NCBI RefSeq assembly: GCF_014197615.1
Contig: NZ_JACIFY010000014.1
Span: forward strand, 117,482-181,481
DNA: 64,000 nt
Direction of reading: 5' to 3'
Source of the DNA: Rhizobium esperanzae
GTDB lineage: Bacteria; Pseudomonadota; Alphaproteobacteria; Rhizobiales; Rhizobiaceae
Below the pieces are notes generated by a model. It was not told where the DNA came from and ran no database searches. It saw only the letters and a program-made list of their open reading frames with translations. Positions 40,287 through 49,249 of this stretch are shown here, one piece after another. Within the stretch, counting starts at the first letter, position 1. Each line of letters begins with the position of its first letter. Made by a program: the position numbers and the translations under genes.

Positions 40287-40808
40287 ATGAAAAAGACTTT
40301 TGCAACGGCGTTTGCCGCGGTTTCGTTGAGCCTCATCGGCGCGGGGGCGGTCAATGCCGCCGACCCCGTCACCAGGACCTATGAAGAGCCGGACCTGCGC
40401 AACGGCGTGAAGATCGGTTACCTCACCTGCGATATTGGCGGCGGCACGGGTTATGTGCTCGGTTCATCCAAGGAGGCCGATTGCATCTTCCAGTCGACGG
40501 TCGGCTATGAGCTTTCGGATCGTTATATCGGCGAAGTGAGAAAGCTCGGCATCGACCTCGGCTTCACCACGCGCAGCCGGCTGATCTGGGCCGTGTTCGC
40601 GCCGACGGCGGGTTATCATCGCGGGTCGCTCGCCGGCCTCTATGTCGGCGCCACCGCCGAAGCGACACTCGGTGCCGGCGTCGGCGCCAATCTCCTCGTC
40701 GGCGGGACCTCGGGCTCGATCCATTTGCAGACGGTCAGTCTGACCGGCCAGCTCGGCCTCAACGTTGCCGCCGGCAGTGCATCGATGACGCTGACGGCGG
40801 ACAATTGA
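40287..40808 (+). CDS. DUF992 family secreted protein
   Basis: This is a 173-residue exported protein with a clear signal peptide (residues 1-24, ending AVNA). The mature part matches DUF992, a family common in Rhizobiales: VKIGYLTCDIGGGTGYVLGS at the start, a CIF segment forming a likely disulphide with the first Cys, and a glycine/alanine-rich beta domain ending SLTGQLGLNVAAG. AGAAGGAG precedes the ATG. It is monocistronic with a terminator hairpin 12 bp after the stop. Its function is unknown; a periplasmic or surface location is inferred. Confidence 0.92.
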   Translation: MKKTFATAFAAVSLSLIGAGAVNAADPVTRTYEEPDLRNGVKIGYLTCDIGGGTGYVLGSSKEADCIFQSTVGYELSDRYIGEVRKLGIDLGFTTRSRLIWAVFAPTAGYHRGSLAGLYVGATAEATLGAGVGANLLVGGTSGSIHLQTVSLTGQLGLNVAAGSASMTLTADN

Positions 40809-40820
40809 TATGTCCCTTTG

Positions 40821-40851
40821 ACGCTCCCTGCCGGATCGCGGCAGGGGGCGT
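40821..40851 (+). terminator. Terminator-like stem-loop after the DUF992 gene
   Basis: A 13-bp stem (ACGCTCCCTGCCG / CGGCAGGGGGCGT, one G-T pair) with a GATCG loop starts 12 bp after the stop codon. It is followed by a short T-containing stretch. A second small hairpin (GAGGGCG / CGCCCTC) follows at 40861-40880. Confidence 0.65.
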
Positions 40852-40901
40852 TACCTCGTTGAGGGCGATTTCCCGCCCTCGTAGCTCAGCCGGATCACGA
40901 C

Positions 40902-41375
40902 ATGATCGATATTCGAATGGCAACGCCCGGCGAGGACGAGGTCCTGGTAGGGCACTATCTGAAGATCTGGGACAGCTACGGCACGCCGCCGGAGCATTAC
41001 CGGCCGGATGCGGCGGTGCGGATATTGTCTTTCATCAGAAGCGGCCGCGAGGAGCGTCGCCTGGCCACGTTCCTTGCCGTCGTCGACCGCGAGATCGCCG
41101 GTTCCGTCTCCTGCCAGTTGCATCAATCGCCGTTTCCCGAAGTCATCCGGGAAGAGCAGCGGCTGCACGGTTACATCTGGTCCGTCTATGTCGCGGACGC
41201 CTTCCGCCGGCGCGGCATCGCCCAGGCGCTGACCGACAAAGCGGTCGGCTATCTGAAATCGATCGGCTGCACGACCGTTGTCATCCACGCCTCGGATGCC
41301 GGCGAACCCGTCTACCGGACCGTCGGTTTCGAACTGGCGAAGGAAATGCGCTTGAAGTTTCCGGAGTCGAGCTAA
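40902..41375 (+). CDS. GNAT family N-acetyltransferase
   Basis: This is a 157-residue acetyltransferase. The acetyl-CoA pyrophosphate-binding loop is seen as VYVADAFRRRGIAQALTDKAV (RRRGIAQAL, about residues 106-114), preceded by the beta4 strand GYIWSVYV. The C-terminal VIHASDAGEPVYRTVGFELAKEM is the usual end with the tyrosine that can act as general acid. The substrate is unknown. The gene stands between the DUF992 gene and the convergent LysR gene, with no good ribosome binding site before the ATG. Confidence 0.88.
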   Translation: MIDIRMATPGEDEVLVGHYLKIWDSYGTPPEHYRPDAAVRILSFIRSGREERRLATFLAVVDREIAGSVSCQLHQSPFPEVIREEQRLHGYIWSVYVADAFRRRGIAQALTDKAVGYLKSIGCTTVVIHASDAGEPVYRTVGFELAKEMRLKFPESS

Positions 41376-41389
41376 GGACGCACGGCGCT

Positions 41390-42319
41390 CTAGGCTTTTG
41401 CCCGGCCGGGCGCGGTGAAGGCGGCGATCGTCGCCTCGTCATGGCCGGCCTCGCGCAGGAAGCGGCCGGCAAATTCGATGGCCGGGCTTCTGAGTGCGTC
41501 GTCCGGCCGGATCAGGTGAAAGGCCACGTGATAGTCGAGCGTCCGCTCCGACACGGCGACGACGCACCCGGCTACCAGTGCGGCATCCGAGAGCGGTGGG
41601 CGTGCAAGCGCAATGCCGAGCCCTTGCACGCAGGCATCGATCACCAGATTATAATCCTCGAAGCGCCGGTCCTGGCCGCGCGGCGTATAGTCGACGCCCT
41701 CGCGGGAGAGCCAGCGGCGCCAGCCTTCGATATTCGAATCGTGGAGGATCGGCAGGTCGAGCAGCGAAAGGGCGTCGGAGCGCTGCCCGAGCCGGTCCGC
41801 CAAAGTCGGGGCGGCGATCGGAAACGACTTCTCCTGCCACAGCGGCAGGGCGCGTACGCCGGCCCACGGCCCCTTGCCGCAGCGAATGGCGAGATCCGTG
41901 CCTTCGCCGAAATCCGCCAGCCGGTGTTCCAGCGTCAGTTCGACATGCAGTTCGTTTCCTTCGAGTTTCGCCAGGCGCTGAAACAGCCACAGGGAAGCGA
42001 CGGACGGCGTCACCGAAAGACGCACCACCGCTTTGTTCGGCCGAGGCAGCCAGCGTTCGCCGCTATTGCCGAGCAGGGCAAGCGCTTCCTCCGCCCGCGC
42101 GAAAAACCGGATGCCCTCCGGCGTCAGGCGAACGCCGCGGGCCTCGCGCGCAAACAGGCGCACGCCCATCCAGCGCTCGAGCCGCGAGACCTGTCGCGAC
42201 ACCGCGCCATGGGTGATGCCGCTTTCTTCGGCCGCGGCGGAAAACGAGCCGAGTCGGGCGGCGCGGGCAAAGGTCTCGAGCGTGTCGAGGGGCGGAAGCA
42301 CGGGTGAGCTGTGAACCAT
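41390..42319 (-). CDS. LysR family transcriptional regulator
   Basis: This is a 309-residue regulator with the N-terminal winged helix-turn-helix (residues 10-70: LETFARAARLGSFSAAAEES, ITHGAVSRQVSRLERW, FAREARGVRLTPEG) typical of GcvA-like members. The C-terminal effector-binding domain begins about residue 90 (VRLSVTPSVASLWLFQRL). The ATG at 42319 is used rather than the GTG two codons upstream. It is divergent from an EamA transporter gene with an 85-bp gap, the usual arrangement when a LysR protein controls the neighbouring exporter. Confidence 0.93.
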   Translation of the reverse strand: MVHSSPVLPPLDTLETFARAARLGSFSAAAEESGITHGAVSRQVSRLERWMGVRLFAREARGVRLTPEGIRFFARAEEALALLGNSGERWLPRPNKAVVRLSVTPSVASLWLFQRLAKLEGNELHVELTLEHRLADFGEGTDLAIRCGKGPWAGVRALPLWQEKSFPIAAPTLADRLGQRSDALSLLDLPILHDSNIEGWRRWLSREGVDYTPRGQDRRFEDYNLVIDACVQGLGIALARPPLSDAALVAGCVVAVSERTLDYHVAFHLIRPDDALRSPAIEFAGRFLREAGHDEATIAAFTAPGRAKA

Positions 42320-42404
42320 AAGCACAGTTGATCATCGATTGCGATGCTTTTCAAGCACGCATCGAAGGCCTAAACCGTTGTCGCAAGCACATATGGAGGG
42401 GACG

Positions 42405-43310
42405 ATGAGCATGGCGGCAAGCGCACCGGTTTCGGCGAAAGAGCAAGGCAAGTTCGATCTGGTGGCCTTTGCGGCGATCATCGTCACCATCCTCTTCTGG
42501 GCGTCCTCCTTCGTGGTGATCCGCATCTGTCTCGGGCCGCTGACACCGATCGAACTGGCGACGGCGCGTTATGTGGCAGCCGGCGCCATAGCCCTCGTCT
42601 ATCTCGTCATCTACCGGCCGATGCCGAAAAAACGCGATTTCGCCCGCCTCTCCATTGCCGCCGTGCTGTTCATCGCCGCCTATGCGGTGCTGTTGAACAC
42701 CGGCGAGCAGACCGTCTCGGCAGGACCGGCGAGCTTCATCATCAACACCATGCCCGTCTTCACCGCTCTCATTGCGACATTCGCGCTCGGCGAGCGCTTC
42801 GGCCGCTGGGGCTGGGTGGGGACTGCGGTTTCCTTCGGCGGTGTGGCGCTGATTGCGGTCGCCTCCGACGACGGCTTCAAGCTCGATCCGAATGCCGTCA
42901 TGATCCTTGGTGCGGCGCTCTGCTCGGCGATCGCCAGCGTGCTGCAGAAGCCGCTGCTCGGGCGGCTGCCTGCACTTGCCGTCACCGCCTGGATCCTGCT
43001 GATCGGTTCCGTGCCGTTGTTTCCGGCTGTTCCGGCGACGATCCATGCGCTGGCGGCCGCACCCGCCGACGTGAATTGGGGCGTTGCCTATCTCGTCATC
43101 TTCCCCACGGCGATCGGCTATCTCACCTGGGCGATCGCGCTGAAGCGGCTGTCGGCCGCGCGCGCTTCGAATTTTCTCTATGGCGTTCCGCCGGTCGCAA
43201 CGCTGATCGGGTTCGTCTGGCTCGGCGAGACGCCGACATTACTGGGCGCGGTCGGCGGCGTCATGGCAATCCTCGGCGTGCTCGTCGTCAATGTGATGCG
43301 GAAGCGATAG
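42405..43310 (+). CDS. DMT superfamily transporter, EamA family
   Basis: This is a 301-residue inner-membrane protein with ten predicted helices arranged as two EamA repeats. Helix 1 is VAFAAIIVTILFWASSFVVIR. The first repeat ends near GPASFIINTMPVFTALIATFALGE (in two parts), a strong family signature, and the second near PVATLIGFVWLGETPTLLGAVGG. GGAGGGG lies 4-5 bp before the chosen ATG at 42405. It is divergently paired with a LysR regulator, and metabolite export such as amino acids or their derivatives is the family theme. Confidence 0.93.
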   Translation: MSMAASAPVSAKEQGKFDLVAFAAIIVTILFWASSFVVIRICLGPLTPIELATARYVAAGAIALVYLVIYRPMPKKRDFARLSIAAVLFIAAYAVLLNTGEQTVSAGPASFIINTMPVFTALIATFALGERFGRWGWVGTAVSFGGVALIAVASDDGFKLDPNAVMILGAALCSAIASVLQKPLLGRLPALAVTAWILLIGSVPLFPAVPATIHALAAAPADVNWGVAYLVIFPTAIGYLTWAIALKRLSAARASNFLYGVPPVATLIGFVWLGETPTLLGAVGGVMAILGVLVVNVMRKR

Positions 43311-43520
43311 ACACAAATTCTGCTGGGCCTGGCGGAGCAGCCCGTCTCCTCCAAACTCTTCCCAATCCCGTCGCTTTGCGGGCGTTTCTTTGACGAGGTC
43401 ACGGCGCTTATATGTCGACCTCCTCGACCCCCGCCAAAACGAACAGCTCCTGCGCCACAGCGTGGTACGACGCCGGCGTTCGTGGTATTTTTTGAGAACG
43501 GTGGAGCGGGATCAACGTCG

Positions 43521-46500
43521 ATGCAGACGATTGAGGATTGGCTAGGTCAACTCGGACTCGGCAAGTACGCCGACGCCTTCGCCGAGAATGACGTCGATCT
43601 GAGAGCGCTCCCTCATCTTGCCGAATCCGATCTCCAGGCGCTCGGCGTTTCGCTTGGGCACCGGAAGATTCTTCTCGCTGCTATAAACGGGCTTGCGCAT
43701 CAGGGCCCGGACGAACAGCCTCCTGGCTCAGCCGCTGCCGAGGCCGGATCGGAAGCCGGGGCTGACCGGCGGCTGCTCAGCGTGTTCTTTTGCGACCTGG
43801 TCGGGTCGACAGCGCTGTCCGCGCAGCTCGACCCGGAAGACATGCACGAGTTGACACGCCATTATCAGGATAGCGTCGCCGGCGCAGTCACGCGCTTCGG
43901 GGGCTATGTCGCAAAATATCTCGGAGATGGCGTGCTGGCCTACTTCGGATGGCCGATGGCCTACGAGGACCATGCCGAGCGTTCAATCCGGGCCGGCCTT
44001 GAGGCGATGGCCGCCGTCGACGCCCTGCAGTCGCCCGATGCACAGCGATTGAAGGCTCGCATCGGCATTGCATCCGGTCGCGTGGTCGTTGGCAACACCG
44101 ACGGCGGCGCCAAGGAGCGTGCGTCGATCGCGGGCGACACTCCCAACCTGGCCGCACGCCTGCAGGCCGCGGCCGCCCCGGGCCAGATCGTGATCTCCGA
44201 CAGCACCCGCCGGCTCGCCGGGCAGTCGTTCGAAATCGAGAGCCTTGGCGCGCAGGAGCTCAAAGGCTTCACCTCGCCTGTTGCGCTGTTCGAAGTCCGC
44301 GGTGAGCGCGAGATGGATAGTCGTTTCGAAGCTGCGCATGCGAGCGGACTTTCGAAATTTGTCGGCCGCGTGAGCGAGATCGGCCTGCTGCTCGACCGGT
44401 GGGAGTTGGCGAAGGCCGGGCAAGGCCAGGCGGTCTTCCTGTCGGGGGAGGCTGGCATCGGAAAATCGCGCCTTATCGAGGCTTTCGAAGAACATCTGCA
44501 AGGCTCACAGCATGAACTCATCCGATTGCAGTGTTCACCCTATCACCTTACATCGGCCTTTTACCCGATCGTCGAGCGACTGAGCCGGGTCGCGTCGTTT
44601 GCGCCGGCAGATGACCGGAACACGCGCGTCGAAAAGTTTCGCACCCTTGTTCGCCGCTACGGCGAAGATCCCTCCGAAGTTGGCGCGATCTATGCCGAGC
44701 TGCTTTCGCTCGACGTCGGCGACGAGTTCAGGCCGCCGGATCTCTCCGCCCACCAGCGCAAGGAACTTCTCGTCCGTACATTGGTGAACCGTTTGCTGCT
44801 TGCGGCCAGGATCGCACCGGTGCTCATGGTCTTCGAAGACGCGCACTGGATGGATCCGTCCACCGGCGAAGTGCTGAGAGAACTCGTCAGCCGTCTTCAC
44901 GGCGCTGCCGCCCTTGTCGTTGTGACCCACCGCCCGGAATGGAGCGCGAACTGGGCAAGCGGACTGGCGCAGGCGACGACACTCTCCGTTGGGCGCCTGA
45001 CCAGGTCGCAGATGCGCGAGCTGATCGAATCCATGGCTTGCGACATTCCCGAACAGCTCGCCGAAAAAATTGCAGAGCGAACAGACGGAGTGCCGCTGTT
45101 TGCCGAGGAGTTGACCCGCTCGGTCGTGGAGAGCGGCAAACCATCGGGCCTCGACGCAGAAATCCCGGACAGTCTGCAAGGCTCCCTGATGACACGTCTC
45201 GACCGTTTGGCGACGACGGCCAAGGAGGTTGCGCAAATTGCCGCCGTCATAGGCAGGGAATTCGATCGCGGCCTTCTTTCGAAGATCGCAGGCCTCGACG
45301 ATCGAGCGCTCGAGAAAGCGCTGCACCAGCTCGAGTCCAGCCAGATTGTCGTCGAAGGCGGCGTCTTGCACGATGCTCTCGTTTTTCGACACGCGCTCAT
45401 TCAGGATGCGGCCTACCAATCGCTCCTCAACCGGCGCCGGCGCCATTTCCACGAGAAGATCGCCAGGGCTCTCGTCGAACAGTATGACGATGTCGCCGCC
45501 ACGCAGCCCGAGCTGATCGCCCAGCACTACGAGAAAGCGCAACGCATTGAGCTCGCTCTTCCCTACTGGGTGAAGGCCGGAGAACGCGCTCTCGCACGAT
45601 CAGCCAACTACGAGGCGGTCGACCATTTCCAGAACGCCTTGGCAATCGCAGAGCAGTTGCCTGAAGGACCTGAGCGGCAGAGGGACCTGCTCGCCGCGAT
45701 CCTGAAACTCGGCGACGCCCTGTTCGCTGCGGGCCGCATGACGGATTCGCTGGCGAAATACAGACTGGCCGCCCCATTGGCGCGAAAGGCAGCCGACACG
45801 CAAGCCTTTGTTCGCGCGGTGGTCGGTCTTGACGGCTCCAAATTCGTTTCCTCGAATTCGCTTATCGAAACGGTGCCGCTTCTCGAGGAAGCCCTCGAGA
45901 TGGTTGAACCAGCGGACCAGAGTTCACGGTGCCAGCTTCTCAGCCGCCTTGCGCGGGCATATACCTACCTGAGCGACAGCAAGAACGCCGCAAAATGCCA
46001 TGACGAAGGTATCGAACTGGCCCGACGGGTTGGCGACAAGACTTCCCTCCTGGAGCTCTCCGCACTGCCATTCCTGACGCCGGCACCGGTCAAGTCCGTT
46101 ATGGAGAGAAACGAGCGGATTGCTCGCCTGGATGAAATAAGACGCCTCGCGGCTGAGATCGATGATGACGATGTGCAAAGCCGAGCGCTTTCGGTCGAAG
46201 CCTATGTCTCCACGGAGCTCGGCGATCGCGCACGCGCCGATCGGGCGGTTGACGCGCTGGATGAAATTGGTACCAACCGGCAGCATCTCAATATCCAGTT
46301 CTACGCTCGCATCGCGAGAGCGATGATGGCTATCCTCGATGGAAGGTTCGCCGCCGCCGAGGAGCTTGCCGAAGACGCGCTGAAGCTGGGCATGCGGACC
46401 CTTGGTGCTGCGCCTGAGGGCGTTTACGGCATGCAGATGTTCGCGATCCGACGGGAGCAGAGCCGTCTCTCGGAGGTCGCACCGGTCATGAAGCTGCTGA

Positions 46501-47048
46501 TTGAGGAAAACCCGGAGGAGACCACCTGGTTGCCGGGTTTTGCGTTGGTTGCCTTTGACTTGGGCTATCGGGAAGCGGCCCAACGAAGGTTGAGCGAACT
46601 TGCCCGCGCCCGTTTTGCCCTTCCACTTGACGGAAAGCGGAGCGCGTCTCTCTCGTTCCTGACAGAAGTCGCCGCCGGTCTCGGCGACGCGGATGCTGCC
46701 GGAACCCTCTATAAGCTTATGCTCGACTACAAGGAGATGACCGTCACCATAGGGATGGCAACCGTTTGCTTCGGCGCGGCAAGCCGCTATCTGGGAGTGT
46801 TGGCAGCGGCTTTGGGTGAATTCGACAGAGCGTCGGAGCACTTTGAGCACGCGCTCGAGATGAACGCGGCGATCGGCTCGCGGCCGTGGCTCGCGCACAC
46901 GCAGGCAGATTATGCGGAGTTGCTAATGAAAAAAGGTAGCCCGGCCGCGATAAAGAGAGCAATGTCGCTATCCGAGCATGCCTGGTCAACCGCGGCCGAA
47001 CTGGGAATGGCCCGGCTGCAACAGCGACTGAAATCGACGATTCATTAG
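43521..47048 (+). CDS. SAM domain - class III adenylate cyclase - AAA ATPase - TPR signalling protein
   Basis: This 1175-residue protein has four parts. Residues 1-58 form a SAM domain (IEDWLGQLGLGKYADAF, LLAAINGL). A class III cyclase domain (about 82-270) has both metal-binding aspartates (Asp92 in FFCDLVGS and Asp136 in YLGDGV), the purine-selecting Lys132 in AKYLGD, and the catalytic NLAAR, so cAMP synthesis is expected. An AAA/STAND-like ATPase (about 285-560) has Walker A GEAGIGKSR near 310 and Walker B VLMVFEDAHWMD near 435. The remaining half is helical TPR-like repeats. The start at 43521 follows GGAGCGGG. Such proteins probably sense partners through the repeats and switch on the cyclase. 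The ligand is unknown. A DUF4242 gene follows after 40 bp. Confidence 0.93.
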   Translation: MQTIEDWLGQLGLGKYADAFAENDVDLRALPHLAESDLQALGVSLGHRKILLAAINGLAHQGPDEQPPGSAAAEAGSEAGADRRLLSVFFCDLVGSTALSAQLDPEDMHELTRHYQDSVAGAVTRFGGYVAKYLGDGVLAYFGWPMAYEDHAERSIRAGLEAMAAVDALQSPDAQRLKARIGIASGRVVVGNTDGGAKERASIAGDTPNLAARLQAAAAPGQIVISDSTRRLAGQSFEIESLGAQELKGFTSPVALFEVRGEREMDSRFEAAHASGLSKFVGRVSEIGLLLDRWELAKAGQGQAVFLSGEAGIGKSRLIEAFEEHLQGSQHELIRLQCSPYHLTSAFYPIVERLSRVASFAPADDRNTRVEKFRTLVRRYGEDPSEVGAIYAELLSLDVGDEFRPPDLSAHQRKELLVRTLVNRLLLAARIAPVLMVFEDAHWMDPSTGEVLRELVSRLHGAAALVVVTHRPEWSANWASGLAQATTLSVGRLTRSQMRELIESMACDIPEQLAEKIAERTDGVPLFAEELTRSVVESGKPSGLDAEIPDSLQGSLMTRLDRLATTAKEVAQIAAVIGREFDRGLLSKIAGLDDRALEKALHQLESSQIVVEGGVLHDALVFRHALIQDAAYQSLLNRRRRHFHEKIARALVEQYDDVAATQPELIAQHYEKAQRIELALPYWVKAGERALARSANYEAVDHFQNALAIAEQLPEGPERQRDLLAAILKLGDALFAAGRMTDSLAKYRLAAPLARKAADTQAFVRAVVGLDGSKFVSSNSLIETVPLLEEALEMVEPADQSSRCQLLSRLARAYTYLSDSKNAAKCHDEGIELARRVGDKTSLLELSALPFLTPAPVKSVMERNERIARLDEIRRLAAEIDDDDVQSRALSVEAYVSTELGDRARADRAVDALDEIGTNRQHLNIQFYARIARAMMAILDGRFAAAEELAEDALKLGMRTLGAAPEGVYGMQMFAIRREQSRLSEVAPVMKLLIEENPEETTWLPGFALVAFDLGYREAAQRRLSELARARFALPLDGKRSASLSFLTEVAAGLGDADAAGTLYKLMLDYKEMTVTIGMATVCFGAASRYLGVLAAALGEFDRASEHFEHALEMNAAIGSRPWLAHTQADYAELLMKKGSPAAIKRAMSLSEHAWSTAAELGMARLQQRLKSTIH

Positions 47049-47088
47049 AACCAACAATTCGCTGCTTTGGTGGGAAGAAGGTCTCCTC

Positions 47089-47349
47089 ATGCCACGCTAC
47101 ATCATCGAACGAAACTTTGCAGAACAACTCGAGCTATCGAAAGAGGGGGTCGAGCAGATCAACCTGATCAACGACCAGGAGGGAGTGAAGTGGATCTTTT
47201 CGTTCCTCAGCGCGGACAGAAAAAAGACTTACTGCCTTTACGAGGCGCCGAGTACCGAAGCCATTCTTGCCGCGGCCCGGAGGAACAATGTCCCCGCGGA
47301 TGTCATCATCGAGGTCAGCGAGGAGATCGGTCCCAATATGTTTGCTTAG
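47089..47349 (+). CDS. DUF4242 family small protein (SCO4226-like)
   Basis: This is an 86-residue ferredoxin-fold protein with the DUF4242 pattern: MPRYIIERNF at the start, then GVKWIFSFLSADRKKTYCLYEAPSTEA (broken here as two strands), and IIEVSEEIGP at the end. A Streptomyces member binds nickel; the role here is unknown. The gene starts 40 bp after the cyclase stop with AGGAG-like spacing unclear, so co-transcription and a signalling or metal link with the cyclase are plausible. Confidence 0.85.
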   Translation: MPRYIIERNFAEQLELSKEGVEQINLINDQEGVKWIFSFLSADRKKTYCLYEAPSTEAILAAARRNNVPADVIIEVSEEIGPNMFA

Positions 47350-47534
47350 CGCTCCTGCGCCAAGCATCGGCGTAGGCGCTACCGCGAAGGCTGACGGGAC
47401 GAACTGCTCGCCGGTCGACATCCGCCTTGTCTCCTTTCAGAGGCTGCAGGTCCAGAATTTCGGGTGGTCAGTCTGAAATTAAATGGAAGGCGAGATCAGA
47501 TAACAGATAAGCATTGCGCAGGCGTTCGCTTTCT

Positions 47535-47557
47535 TTAAAACGAAAGCAGATCGAAAG
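47535..47557 (-). promoter_or_regulatory. Candidate GlpR operator upstream of glpR
   Basis: On the minus strand this site contains TGCTTTCGTTTTAA (47548-47535), identical to a 14-mer upstream of glpD, and a second CTTTCG copy 11 bp away (47557-47552). It lies 11-33 bp before the glpR start codon, so it suits autorepression. Confidence 0.7.
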
Positions 47558-47567
47558 GTGCGTGCTC

Positions 47568-48341
47568 ATGTTCTTGACCGACCGGCAAACTGAAATCGTG
47601 GCGATAGCGAAATCGAGCGGCAGGGTCCTGGTCGAAGAACTCGCTTCCCGCTTTTCGGTGACGCCGCAGACGATCCGTAAGGACTTGAACGATCTCTGCG
47701 ATGCGCAGGTACTGACGCGCATCCATGGCGGCGCCACATTCCCGAGCGGCACCGAGAACGTCAAATACGAGGCGCGCCGCCAGATCGCTGCGTCCGAGAA
47801 ACAGGCGATCGGCATGGCTGCGGTCGAGCTGATCCCGAGCGGAGCCTCGCTATTCATCAATATCGGAACGACGACCGAGGCAGTGGGCGAAGCGCTCGCC
47901 AATCATCACGAGTTGATGGTTATCACAAATAATATCAATGTCGCCAACAGGTTACGCTTGCTGCCGGCGATCGAGGTGGTGATCGCCGGTGGCGTCGTGC
48001 GCGGTTCGGACGGCGGCATCGTCGGCGAAGCGGCGGTCGATTTCATCCGCCAGTTCAAGGTCGACTATGCCGTCATCGGCGCATCGGCGATCGACATGGA
48101 CGGTGCGCTGCTCGACTACGACTTTCGCGAGGTCAAGGTCGCCCAGGCAATCATCGCCAATGCTCGACACGTCATTCTCGTTGCCGATTCCACCAAGTTC
48201 GAACGTACCGCACCGGTCAGGATCGGCCAGCTTTCGCAGGTTCACACCTTCATTACCGACCACTGTCCGGTGGCCTCGATCCGCAATCTCTGCCTCGAAA
48301 ACAATGTGAAACTGATCGAAACGAACGGTAGATCGCGCTAA
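47568..48341 (+). CDS. glpR: DeoR family repressor of the glycerol regulon
   Basis: This is a 257-residue repressor of the glp genes that senses glycerol-3-phosphate. The N-terminal helix-turn-helix of the DeoR type is seen in FLTDRQTEIVAIAKSSG, VLVEELASRFSVTPQTIRKDL and LTRIHGGATF (residues 2-57). The sensor domain has FINIGTTTEAVGEAL, IAGGVVRGSDGGIVG and the phosphate-binding DYDFREVKVAQAI. AAGGTG precedes the ATG at 47568. It shares an operator-like 14-mer with glpD. In many rhizobia glpR sits directly beside glpD; here a toxin-antitoxin pair lies between. Confidence 0.95.
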   Translation: MFLTDRQTEIVAIAKSSGRVLVEELASRFSVTPQTIRKDLNDLCDAQVLTRIHGGATFPSGTENVKYEARRQIAASEKQAIGMAAVELIPSGASLFINIGTTTEAVGEALANHHELMVITNNINVANRLRLLPAIEVVIAGGVVRGSDGGIVGEAAVDFIRQFKVDYAVIGASAIDMDGALLDYDFREVKVAQAIIANARHVILVADSTKFERTAPVRIGQLSQVHTFITDHCPVASIRNLCLENNVKLIETNGRSR

Positions 48342-48419
48342 GCGCGTCGCCATCTTTCAGAGCCGCTTGGCCCACACTTCCGGTCTTTCGTTTTGCGTAC
48401 TCCGGGGCAACCTGCATTA
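48338..48419. repeat. Decayed RIME-like repeat fragment
   Basis: It starts CTAAGCGCGTCGCCATCTTT, closely matching the first 20 bp of the repeat at 27099, and has a central GGTCTTTCGTTTTGCG similar to that repeat's middle. The right end is degraded. The first bases supply the stop codon of glpR. Confidence 0.4.
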
Positions 48420-48788
48420 GGACTTCGGCCGGGGATGTCCCATCAGCGCCTTATACTCTCTGTCGGTCAATCGTTCGATTGTTTGCAGCTGTGCGGGAAT
48501 GTCCATTCGTTCGTGCAGGACCGCGGCAATGACGAAGGTTGCATCGTCAACGACAATGTAGACGGCATAATGATGCTCGATCTTGTGGAGCCGGAAGAGT
48601 GACTTCCCGACACGCTCGTCTTTCCTTGTCTTCACGCGAGCATGGGCTTCAGGGATGCCTTCAAATCCCGCCCTCAGCAGGCGGCCGTATGCCTTTGCCT
48701 GTTCGCTAGACCATTTCCGCGCTGTTTCGCGGACTGCCAGACGATAGTTATCGAGTGCGGTCGGCAGGATGAGAACGCGAGGAGCCAC
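48417..48788 (-). CDS. RelE/ParE superfamily toxin
   Basis: This is a 123-residue basic toxin of a type II toxin-antitoxin system. It begins at a GTG that shares its G with the last base of the antitoxin stop (TAGTG), a typical coupling. The beta-sheet core with RVGKSLFRLHKIEHHYAVYIVVDDATFVIAAVLHERMD (in parts) matches ParE/RelE folds that act on gyrase or the ribosome. The C-terminal DREYKALMGHPRP extends slightly past the usual end. It is co-transcribed with the ParD-type antitoxin gene, and the pair lies between glpR and glpD. Confidence 0.9.
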   Translation of the reverse strand: MAPRVLILPTALDNYRLAVRETARKWSSEQAKAYGRLLRAGFEGIPEAHARVKTRKDERVGKSLFRLHKIEHHYAVYIVVDDATFVIAAVLHERMDIPAQLQTIERLTDREYKALMGHPRPKS

Positions 48789-49045
48789 TAACGCAGCTCT
48801 TCATCCAACTCGGCATCGACGGCGTCCAGCGCGGAGAGCGGCAGCATCTCCTCACGCCGGAATTCCTCTTCCGCCCGCAGCAGCGAGCGGATGGCGTAGC
48901 GTCGATCTTCTTCGCGAGCCATATCTTCGCGAATAAGGGCGCGCACATATTCGCTCGGCGTCGTGTATTGGCTCTTCCCGTTGGCGCGCATATCGACAAA
49001 GGCGCGCATTTCATCGGGCAAGCTGACATGCAGGCTGCTGGTCAT
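48788..49045 (-). CDS. ParD-like antitoxin (ribbon-helix-helix)
   Basis: This is an 85-residue antitoxin. The N-terminal ribbon-helix-helix is seen as SSLHVSLPDEMRAFVDMRA and YTTPSEYVRALIREDM, which binds DNA and autorepresses the operon. The acidic C-terminal tail (EEEFRREEMLPLSALDAVDAELDEEL, in parts) wraps the toxin. AGGAGGG precedes the ATG at 49045; a longer reading upstream is unlikely. It overlaps the toxin gene by 1 bp. Confidence 0.92.
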   Translation of the reverse strand: MTSSLHVSLPDEMRAFVDMRANGKSQYTTPSEYVRALIREDMAREEDRRYAIRSLLRAEEEFRREEMLPLSALDAVDAELDEELR

Positions 49046-49249
49046 AACCGCCCTCCTGATCGAGATTGCTGAATGAATTGTTCTGTATTCGAGTTGCGAT
49101 GTCAATATTTGACATTCCGTTCAGTGCCTGCCGATCCGTAAGGCGGCGCCCTACAGGCCTTGGCGTTTTTCTTGGTTGTTTACAGGCAAAGCAGCCACAA
49201 AGCCGCGACGCACATTGCCAGGGTCGTCCAAGTGTGGATCTTCGAAGCA

